NCBI GenBank assembly: GCA_947167935.1 | Contig: CAMVJU010000002.1 | Span: forward strand, 1 to 64,000 | DNA length: 64,000 bases | From: an uncultured Prevotellaceae bacterium | Lineage (GTDB): Bacteria; Bacteroidota; Bacteroidia; Bacteroidales; Bacteroidaceae | Reading direction: 5' to 3' | In this document: positions 53,686 through 61,555 of the stretch, piece after piece | How positions within the stretch are numbered: the first letter of the stretch is position 1 | Layout of the letters: the number at the start of each line of letters is the position of its first letter | Program-made: the position numbers and the translations under genes | The notes under the pieces: model-generated | What the model saw: the letters and a program-made list of their open reading frames with translations, nothing else | What the model was told of the DNA's origin: nothing | Databases searched by the model: none

Positions 53686-54879
53686 TTACAGTATAAACTC
53701 AGCTGTAACACCCCATTTCACCATATTTCCCTTGCCAAACGCCGACTTGTAGCAGTCGCCATGCAGGCGGACCACGTGTTTGCCGACTGTCATCTGGGCT
53801 CCTCCACCAAGATAGACGCCAAAGTGGGCCGTGTTTTCCCAATCCTCATCTACAATTGTATGGCCTTGGTAGATTCGGGTTTCATGGTTTCCGAAGTGAT
53901 ACACATAGAAGGCGCCTCCACGAACAAGGGGAGTGATGCGAGCCTGGCCAAAGCGTTTCACCACGCCCATGTAGGCAGAGATACGGCCCTTCTCATAGGT
54001 GGTGTGCGATAGCGAATGACCTCCGCGAACCATCGTGTCGTGCTCAAACTTTGTCTTTGGAGAGAAAGAGAGACCAAGCTCAGCGCTGCCGCCCTTCATC
54101 ATTCGCTCAATATCCACCTCCGTGCCAAGTCCCACTTCAAATGCGCCGCCGTGGTAGGTCTCATCCTCCAGGTTCTGCTTCACCGTCCGCTCGTGGGAGA
54201 AGTAAGCGTAGCCTGCGAACGCCTTGATATGAGACTTCATCCTGTCCGACTGCTCCTTGTATTCATAGACAATACAACTGCTGCCGTCGGTACATACATC
54301 CTTGTGATAATCGCGAACCACCTCTACCAGTTTCTTGCGCGACATATCCATGTCGTTCATGCGGTCGACAGCAGTCCATGAATCTTGCAGCAGCAGCCTC
54401 ACCTTGCCGTATTGCTCCTTCGCCGTCTGCTGATGTTCCTTTGCTTCGTGAATAGACGACGAAGAAATCACCGACCTGCTGACCAGCTGCTCCATCTCGC
54501 CATCCTCACGTTCAAAGAAGAAAAACTCATCGTATTTGTCTGCCACACAATACAGGTTCATCTTACCCTGAACCATAAACTCGGCAAAGAACAATTCCGG
54601 TTCGCCATAGAGATTCAGTCGGCGTGTAACAAAGAACTTTCCATTATGCTCGAACCTGAAACCCTCAATATCCCCAGGCTTATAGGTCTTGCCCTCGCTT
54701 TCCCCATCAGCCCAGAACGCACATTCTTTTGCCAGCTTGTCGTTAGTGCGGAAATCAATCGTTCCCCTAATCGTGTCACCGGCGTTTGTGATGACATATC
54801 CCGGCTTGGGATTCGTCTGCCCCATCGCCACCGCAACGCTAAAGAATAGTGACAAAAGAATAAAGAGTGATTTTTTCAT
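53686..54879 (-). CDS. Secreted/outer-membrane protein of unknown function, probable C-terminal beta-barrel
   Basis: MKKSLFILLSLFFSVAVAMGQ signal peptide, GYVITNAGDTIRGTIDFRTNDK, alternating aromatic/Gly C-terminal strands ending AEFIL. Confidence 0.65.
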   Translation of the reverse strand: MKKSLFILLSLFFSVAVAMGQTNPKPGYVITNAGDTIRGTIDFRTNDKLAKECAFWADGESEGKTYKPGDIEGFRFEHNGKFFVTRRLNLYGEPELFFAEFMVQGKMNLYCVADKYDEFFFFEREDGEMEQLVSRSVISSSSIHEAKEHQQTAKEQYGKVRLLLQDSWTAVDRMNDMDMSRKKLVEVVRDYHKDVCTDGSSCIVYEYKEQSDRMKSHIKAFAGYAYFSHERTVKQNLEDETYHGGAFEVGLGTEVDIERMMKGGSAELGLSFSPKTKFEHDTMVRGGHSLSHTTYEKGRISAYMGVVKRFGQARITPLVRGGAFYVYHFGNHETRIYQGHTIVDEDWENTAHFGVYLGGGAQMTVGKHVVRLHGDCYKSAFGKGNMVKWGVTAEFIL

Positions 54880-55224
54880 GATCGTTATGTTTTTCATTTG
54901 TTTGATATTGTTGTTAATTTTTTTGTACATAAAACGTGGACAGTTTACTACGTCTATGTTATCTGAGGTATCGGCAAACACCTTAACTGCCTAAACGAGC
55001 AAATGCCCACGCCGACCGGCGTGAACAATCTACTTCAGTTCTTGCAGTTATCTTTCAATTTTGCCGATTTTCAGATAACAAGAATCAAAAGTGGACGTTC
55101 TATTTAATGTCCTTATGTTTCTCAATCCATAGGCATTCGCGGTATTAAGGGTTCAACATGTTTCAGTAATCAGCTGCAAAATTACAAAAAGATTTCGAAT
55201 CAGGAAATAATTTCGGGAAAATTT

Positions 55225-55296
55225 GGAGGCTCCAAAAATAATTCTGGAGGCTCCGTAGGAAATTTTGGAGCCTCCACACGAAATTTTGGAGGCTCC
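55225..55296. repeat. 21-bp-period palindrome array 2 (four units)
   Basis: GGAGGCTCC, GGAGGCTCC, GGAGCCTCC, GGAGGCTCC starting at 55225, 55246, 55267, 55288. Confidence 0.95.
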
Positions 55297-55383
55297 AAAG
55301 AACCTGGTACTTATCACATGTTCTTCGACCAGTAATCATTGTTTTATGAACAGGAATTTGCGTAGGGAAAGAATTTTTTTCCC

Positions 55384-55391
55384 TAATTTTG
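55384..55391 (+). promoter_or_regulatory. -7 element TAATTTTG for the GH43 gene
   Basis: TAnnTTTG consensus upstream of the start at 55418. Confidence 0.5.
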
Positions 55392-55417
55392 CAGCGATTT
55401 TTAAAAGAAACAGCAAA

Positions 55418-56482
55418 ATGAGAAAAAAGGTATTCCTGATAGTGACGATGCTGACGAGCCTGCTGGCAACGGCGGCAGCACAGAAAAGCGTTGTGACGCT
55501 GGCCGACCCGTATATCCTGCTCGACGGCGACACCTACTACGCCTACGGAACGGGCGAGGCCGACGGCATTGCCGTATGGACTTCTACCGACCTGCAGCAT
55601 TGGTCGCGCTATAATGAGCTGGCCCTGCACAAGCAAAACACGACTGAGACACAGTGGTTCTGGGCGCCTGAGGTGTACAAGAAGAACGGGCTGTACTATA
55701 TGTACTACTCTGCCAACGAGCATCTCTACGTAGCCACCGCCCCCCAGCCCACAGGCCCCTTCCGTCAGCTGGGCGAGTGTATGACGAAGACGATGCTGGG
55801 TGATGAGAAATGCATCGACAGCAGCGTGTTCTTCGACGATGACGGACAGGCGTGGCTCTTCTTTGTACGCTTCACCGACGGCAACTGCATCTGGATGTGC
55901 CAGTTGGAGGATGACCTCATCACGCCAAAGGCAGAGACACTCAGCAAGTGCATCAACATGAGCCAGGCATGGGAGGACAAACTGGGACGTGTCAACGAGG
56001 GGCCCTTCGTGCTGAAGCATGGCGGCATCTACTACCTCACTTATTCGGGCAATGACTTCCGCAGCCACGACTATGGCGTGGGCTATGCGATGACTCGCAC
56101 CCTCACACCTGCCAACGGCGCCGCTCCCTCATGGTCGAAATATTCGGGCAATCCCATCGTGCATCGTGTGGAGGGTCTCTACGGCACAGGCCATCACTCG
56201 TTCTTTACCGACAAGGAGGGCCGCCTGCGCATCGTCTTCCATGCCCACGACTCGGAGACGGAGGTCTATCCCCGTCGCATGTATATCGGCACAATGGAGT
56301 TTGTAGGCAACAAGCTGCAGATGACTGCCGACCCGATCATCCGTCCTTCTGAACTCAACACGAAGGCAGAGGCCATACATGCCCCTTTCATGCCAACCGT
56401 CACTTACTCGCTGCTTGGCTTTCAGACCGATGCCACCAATCACGGCCTATACATCGTCGATGGCAAGAAACTCTTGAAGTAG
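55418..56482 (+). CDS. GH43 family glycosidase
   Basis: VTLADPYILLDGDTYYAYGTGEADGIAVWTSTDLQHW, WFWAPEVYKKNGLYYMYYSANEHLYVATA, IDSSVFFDDDGQAWLFFVRF. Confidence 0.92.
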   Translation: MRKKVFLIVTMLTSLLATAAAQKSVVTLADPYILLDGDTYYAYGTGEADGIAVWTSTDLQHWSRYNELALHKQNTTETQWFWAPEVYKKNGLYYMYYSANEHLYVATAPQPTGPFRQLGECMTKTMLGDEKCIDSSVFFDDDGQAWLFFVRFTDGNCIWMCQLEDDLITPKAETLSKCINMSQAWEDKLGRVNEGPFVLKHGGIYYLTYSGNDFRSHDYGVGYAMTRTLTPANGAAPSWSKYSGNPIVHRVEGLYGTGHHSFFTDKEGRLRIVFHAHDSETEVYPRRMYIGTMEFVGNKLQMTADPIIRPSELNTKAEAIHAPFMPTVTYSLLGFQTDATNHGLYIVDGKKLLK

Positions 56483-56565
56483 AGATCTTTGCCGCCAGCC
56501 CAGCACCCCGCAGCACCACAGTCGGTGCCACTCCACCTCATTCCCATGGGAGCCGCCCGGTGTAA

Positions 56566-56868
56566 TCACGCATGGCGACGTTGCCTTTCTTCCCTTGCGG
56601 CACGAATCTCCGCATTGATTTCGTCCAGTGTCATCTCAGGCTCCTGACTGGCTTCAGCAACCCTGCGTTGCTGCATAAACAAATCGAGCGCACTAGGCTG
56701 AGCCAACCTTGCGCCCTTGATGGTAAAGGGGATGCTGCGACTCCTAATGACAGCCTTCACAAAGATGCTGAAAGCCGTATTTGCACTCATGCCAAACTGC
56801 TCGCAGAGTTCATCGAACTGCGACTTCATCTCCGAGTCTATTCTTACTGTTACTGCCGACTGTGCCAT
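56566..56868 (-). CDS. RelB/DinJ family antitoxin, no adjacent toxin gene recognised
   Basis: AVTVRIDSEMKSQFDELCEQFGMSANTAFSIFVKAVIRSRSIPF. Confidence 0.85.
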   Translation of the reverse strand: MAQSAVTVRIDSEMKSQFDELCEQFGMSANTAFSIFVKAVIRSRSIPFTIKGARLAQPSALDLFMQQRRVAEASQEPEMTLDEINAEIRAAREERQRRHA

Positions 56869-57232
56869 AATTCAACTCTTTCCTCTATTATAGATTGATG
56901 GCATTATGCCACCATTTCGACGGCAAAAGCAAAACAAATTTCTGATATTTCCAAATTTTGGAGCAACTTTTTTTCGTCTTAATTTTTCACTCTTACTTCT
57001 TCCACAAACTGCTTGCCAAAAGTTTGCTTGAAAGCAGCCAGCTTGTTAATACAATCTTGAAGTAACAACATCGTTATATCCTATATTTGGGTGCAAATAC
57101 ACATACTTTTTTCTGTACTTCCAAATTTTGGAGCAACGAATTGGCAGAACGATCACCTGTCCCTGGTGTCCCTCTGCACCCGCCCCTGTGGCATCCAGAT
57201 GCAAACTATTTTGGAATGAGCAAATTTGTTGC

Positions 57233-58444
57233 TTAAAGCATCTTCTCCAGTATCAAACCAAGGTGATATTCTACGACACCCTCATTATAAGTAATGTCCG
57301 TTACCTGTACCAAGGCACTTTCTCCATCTTTGTTGTGCCCCACATATAGTCGAAGAGCATCATAACGACGCAGATAGCGTTTACCATCCTCATCATCAAC
57401 ATAGGTGTATTTATTGAGAGTGGCCTGTTTCAGTTCTCGATACTCTATCTTCTTCACACCACTCATAATTTCATCGAAATAAATCTTCTTGATGTTGAGC
57501 GTTAGCACTTTCATGCCTGTGGTGTCGAAAGTCGACTTAGCTTTGACAATCCGTTTCTCAAGACATTGCATCTGAGGATTATACGTATAGCCCACAATGG
57601 TACCATCCATAATTTTCTTGATGATTACATCCACCACTGGCAATGGTACGATGAACCATTCCTGTGGTTGATGGGCTATTCCCTTTTCGTCATACACTAC
57701 CACTTGATATTGCACATTCATAAGCAGTTGATGCACCAAATCCTCAAACTTTTGTGAGTTTAGATTCACAACCTTATAGGTAGCCACAATCTTAACGGGT
57801 GCCATCAGATAGGTGGGGTCATTTTCTGCGTTGGTAACGCGCTGCTCTACCGTGTTTGTTGTAAAACCTATCTTGTACAGATTTTTCTCATCCTTTACAG
57901 CTGGATCTTGAGAAAGCGATGACAACACATAGACATACCCCGTCACTTTATCCTCTGTAGCAATATCCTTATTGCTAAAGAACAGGCTTTCAACTTCCTC
58001 CTGCAGTTCTGAAATGGCATAGCCATCGCCTACAACGTTTTTACGAAGGGTCTGCAGAAGGATGTCCGATTCTGTGCCGTTCTCATAAATACAACGCGTG
58101 CGACCATTCAGCATGGAATTACTACCCATAGACAGCTCACCTATCTCATCCAGCAATAACATCTGTCCACTAACATAGTAGAATCTGCCGGCTGCGAGTG
58201 TCGCCGTCTTGTTGATCTTAACCAACGAACGCTTACCCTCTTTTAATTCCTGATGCACCTTTGCAAACAAAGGCTTGTACGTCTCAAAGTCCTCGCAAAG
58301 TATATGTTGGGCCACATAGTCAGGTTTCTTCTTGGCAATCACTCTTCGCATGTCCTGTGGTATGTCGAAAAGACTTTGCTCTTCGGCATTCAGTTTCAGC
58401 AATGGGTCGTCGAATATCTGTTCTAGTTCCTTATCTATATCCAT
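57233..58444 (-). CDS. GIY-YIG (T5orf172-like) protein with C-terminal ASCH-like domain
   Basis: GYVYVLSSLS…NLYKIGFTTNTVEQRVTNAENDPTYL…; C-terminal MKVLTLNIKKIYFDEIMSGVKKIEYRELK. Confidence 0.72.
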   Translation of the reverse strand: MDIDKELEQIFDDPLLKLNAEEQSLFDIPQDMRRVIAKKKPDYVAQHILCEDFETYKPLFAKVHQELKEGKRSLVKINKTATLAAGRFYYVSGQMLLLDEIGELSMGSNSMLNGRTRCIYENGTESDILLQTLRKNVVGDGYAISELQEEVESLFFSNKDIATEDKVTGYVYVLSSLSQDPAVKDEKNLYKIGFTTNTVEQRVTNAENDPTYLMAPVKIVATYKVVNLNSQKFEDLVHQLLMNVQYQVVVYDEKGIAHQPQEWFIVPLPVVDVIIKKIMDGTIVGYTYNPQMQCLEKRIVKAKSTFDTTGMKVLTLNIKKIYFDEIMSGVKKIEYRELKQATLNKYTYVDDEDGKRYLRRYDALRLYVGHNKDGESALVQVTDITYNEGVVEYHLGLILEKML

Positions 58445-58668
58445 ACTTCAAATCCTTTTTCGCGAAGTTTGGTCATCGCTGCATACATCATCTTCTCTTT
58501 CAAGTCACCATCTTTTCTTGGTTCCCGACCATTCTGAGCTATCCAGTTATTCACCTCTGCCAACTTTTGTTGCATCCTGTCATTAGCAGTAGGCGCTGGC
58601 GCTTTGGGACGAACACCTTCCAACAGTGGATCATCAAACAACTCTATCAATTCCTTTGGCCATTCCAT
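58435..58668 (-). CDS. Small protein with FDDPLL motif, part of the helicase/GIY-YIG operon
   Basis: 77-aa ORF, 3-nt gap after the helicase gene and 10-bp overlap with the next gene. Confidence 0.7.
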   Translation of the reverse strand: MEWPKELIELFDDPLLEGVRPKAPAPTANDRMQQKLAEVNNWIAQNGREPRKDGDLKEKMMYAAMTKLREKGFEVWI

Positions 58669-58671
58669 ACG

Positions 58672-60684
58672 CTATCCTTCATAATTTAAGCCCATCATGT
58701 GGCGGATTTTCTCATTCTTAATTTTCTGATAAGCAATTGCCAGTTCCCTCACTTTAAGGTCTGGATCATCCACAGACGGCACCCTACCATCATGGGCTGC
58801 CACATATTCTTTTAGAGGTCCCTTGAAGAGCGTGATGGCCTGCTCCAATGTCATATCATACTTCTGCTCAGCGATAGTGTCCTGAATGACTTTCAGCGTC
58901 TTGGCATCCACGGATTTCGAGATGACCTCGTATGCCCTCTGGAAAGGATTGATGGTATCTATCAGGTTGATGCTCAGCTTGTCAATATTGATAAATCGGT
59001 TGGCAATCTTAATCAGCCTGTTGCCCTCGCTGGGCTTATCGTCATCGTCTGTTATCGTTGAAATAGGATTGCCCTTATCATCCACAATATCGTTTCCCTT
59101 GATAATCGTGTCGAGCAATACACGCTGGCGAACCTCCTCTACTTCACCATCGCTTAGGTCGGGATAACGCTCGCGTATCACCTTAGGTATCAAGTGCTGG
59201 GTGATGGTCTCTGCTGTAGTTGAGCCGCTGAGTGCTTTCACCACCATATCGTCTTGCAAAATTGCAGCCTTTAGGTCATCCAGTTGGCTATCTACGATGG
59301 TCTTGGTCTTAATGCTTGACAGCGGTTTCAAACCTTCCACGACAATAGTATGCGCTAAATCTACATCCAGCTCATCATCATCTTTGACAGTCTTGAACTT
59401 CCAGCTGGGCGCCATTACCTGTTCCATCAGCAACGAGGCTGTGATGGCTTTCAAGAAATCGTTCACAGCCACCTTCACCTCTGCCTGTTCTGCCTCAGGC
59501 ATTGCTATCATGTTCACAAATCGAGCCGTTTCCTTACCCTCGCAGTCGCGTGTACATCTTCCGATAATCTGTATCACCTCTGTCAACGAACCACGCACGC
59601 CAATGGTCAGGCACATTTCGCACCATTGCCAGTCGAACCCCTCTTTGGCTGTTCCCAAAGCAATGATGATATCTACATCGTCGCGACGTCTGATGTTTTG
59701 CAGATAGTCCTGCACCATATTTCGCTCTTTCTGCTCATCCTCCACGAGGTCGGCCACTTTCAGAATCCTTCCGTCGGCAGTTTTCACATAATAGATGCCG
59801 GTATTATAGTCCTTATGATCCAGCTTGCCTATCACCTTCATAATTTCTGCCGTTTCCTGATACTTGCCCAATCCTGTGGCAGCTCGTTGGTTGACGCTGG
59901 GAATATGGACGATGGTTTTCTTCCTTGTGTCAAGCACCTCGCCGATATGATCCAGATACGAACCATGATAGAAATGGTAGCCCAAAACGAGATTCTTCAG
60001 ATACTTATAGCCGTTCAGCTGCTGATAATAATTATAGGTAATGGGATAAAACTTGGCCTCATCCTCGGCTCTCAGTACAGGGATGCCGTCGCCTCGGAAA
60101 TAACTGCCCGTCATCGCCACGATATGCCCAGTAGAGTTGTTCATCACACGTCGTACCACGTCACCCAAGTTCGAGTTTGCATCGGCACTGGTATGGTGAA
60201 ACTCGTCGATGGCCAACAGCACATCATTGAAGGTATCATCGCTCAGCTCTTTAGTCGCATTACGAAGTGTAGCATGAGCACAAACCAGCACCTTGGCCTT
60301 GCTGCTCAGAAAGAATTCCTTGAATCGTCCTTTCTTATCCTGCTCGTTCTTTACATCCGTCAGGTTGAAATAGGTAGGCACTTCCCAGTTGGCAAAGAAT
60401 CCGCCACTCATCAGATTGGTATTCTTAAACGAGCGTCCGATGCTTTTTTCAGGTACTGCCACCACCACCTTCTTAATGCCTTGATTAGCCAACTTATCTA
60501 ATGCGATATACATCAGCGCACGACTCTTGCCTGAGGCAGGTGGAGCTTTAATCAGCAAAAAACGTTTGTCGCGCGCCTCGTAGGCCAATGCCTGCATTTC
60601 GCGCATACCCAAGGTGTTCACGGCTGTAGCCGCCCCCGTCTGTTGATAATGAATATCAACAATGCTGTTGCTAAATTGATCCAT
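58672..60684 (-). CDS. DEAD/DEAH-box helicase (SF2)
   Basis: LIKAPPASGKSRALMYIAL (Walker A), LLAIDEFHHTS (motif II), VAMTGSYFRG (motif III), GTAKEGFDWQWCEM…VIQIIGRCTRD (motifs V/VI). Confidence 0.92.
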   Translation of the reverse strand: MDQFSNSIVDIHYQQTGAATAVNTLGMREMQALAYEARDKRFLLIKAPPASGKSRALMYIALDKLANQGIKKVVVAVPEKSIGRSFKNTNLMSGGFFANWEVPTYFNLTDVKNEQDKKGRFKEFFLSSKAKVLVCAHATLRNATKELSDDTFNDVLLAIDEFHHTSADANSNLGDVVRRVMNNSTGHIVAMTGSYFRGDGIPVLRAEDEAKFYPITYNYYQQLNGYKYLKNLVLGYHFYHGSYLDHIGEVLDTRKKTIVHIPSVNQRAATGLGKYQETAEIMKVIGKLDHKDYNTGIYYVKTADGRILKVADLVEDEQKERNMVQDYLQNIRRRDDVDIIIALGTAKEGFDWQWCEMCLTIGVRGSLTEVIQIIGRCTRDCEGKETARFVNMIAMPEAEQAEVKVAVNDFLKAITASLLMEQVMAPSWKFKTVKDDDELDVDLAHTIVVEGLKPLSSIKTKTIVDSQLDDLKAAILQDDMVVKALSGSTTAETITQHLIPKVIRERYPDLSDGEVEEVRQRVLLDTIIKGNDIVDDKGNPISTITDDDDKPSEGNRLIKIANRFINIDKLSINLIDTINPFQRAYEVISKSVDAKTLKVIQDTIAEQKYDMTLEQAITLFKGPLKEYVAAHDGRVPSVDDPDLKVRELAIAYQKIKNEKIRHMMGLNYEG

Positions 60685-60796
60685 AAGAATATCTTTTCTA
60701 TCAGCGCTTTTCTCTGGAAGATATTCTCTGCGTTTGTCTGTCTGCGGCCAAGCTTAAGAGACGTTTCGAATTCTTAGTTATTGATTGTTGCGCTGT

Positions 60797-61492
60797 TTAT
60801 TGTTTCTTTTTCGAAGAGTTTGCCCTTGGTGAAAGGCTGTTATATTTATCAACGCCTCCTGTATCGGAGGGATAGATGATAGTATCAATGAAATAAAGAT
60901 GACCATCTCCGCCAACCAGTACGTTGCCGTCTACAGCATCAAAAATGTCATGCAGACTATTAGTGTAATACGCACCATTGTCCTCAGGACGGAAGCCTAT
61001 GCGAAGGAATTCATCATGGATTTCTTGATTGGTGGCTAAGCGAGCATCGTCAATATATGGCTGAACCAATACAGCACAAACATGCCCTTCCCGATTTTCG
61101 GCAAAGCCTATCATCTTATAAGGGCATGCGTCGAAGTATTTATTATGCGCTTTGATGCGCTCAAAGAAAGAGGTGAGATTGTCATCAGAGTAGCGGAAAT
61201 CATTCAGTTTTACGATTTCCTTGGAGTTTGGTGACAAATAAACTTCATTTTCAGATCCACGATCAATGAAGTCACCAAACTGACTGCGGTCATTAAACCA
61301 GCAGCCATGTTCCTCTGCCCACTTACGGAGCCTTACCAGTTGGACAGATTTGCAAGCCGTTGTTCCCGCAAGAGCCTCAATCTCTTCAAGGACTCTTCGC
61401 GCGGCTTCGGATGCTGCATCCAGTATGCCACACTCTTCCTCATTTCGGCATTCACCTTCTTGTGGTAATCGTTCAGAATAATCTCCATTCAT
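60797..61492 (-). CDS. Putative polyvalent-protein-type kinase domain protein (stand-alone)
   Basis: FIDRGSENEVYLSPNSKEIVKLNDFRYSDDNL, YKMIGFAENREGHVCAVLVQPYI, LHDIFDAVDGNVLVGGDGHLYFIDTIIYPS. Confidence 0.65.
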   Translation of the reverse strand: MNGDYSERLPQEGECRNEEECGILDAASEAARRVLEEIEALAGTTACKSVQLVRLRKWAEEHGCWFNDRSQFGDFIDRGSENEVYLSPNSKEIVKLNDFRYSDDNLTSFFERIKAHNKYFDACPYKMIGFAENREGHVCAVLVQPYIDDARLATNQEIHDEFLRIGFRPEDNGAYYTNSLHDIFDAVDGNVLVGGDGHLYFIDTIIYPSDTGGVDKYNSLSPRANSSKKKQ

Positions 61493-61555
61493 TGAGTCTT
61501 TTTGAGTTTAATGTTGCAAAGATAGAACAAATATCCGAGATTTCCAAATATTTTG

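Noticed and set aside
55163-56068. 301-aa minus-strand ORF ending in WSLQ heptads
   Set aside because: Antisense to GH43; the heptads are the 21-bp array read on the other strand.
57128-57349. 73-aa plus-strand ORF in the antitoxin/GIY-YIG intergenic region
   Set aside because: No ribosome-binding or domain evidence; runs antisense into the 3' end of the GIY-YIG gene.
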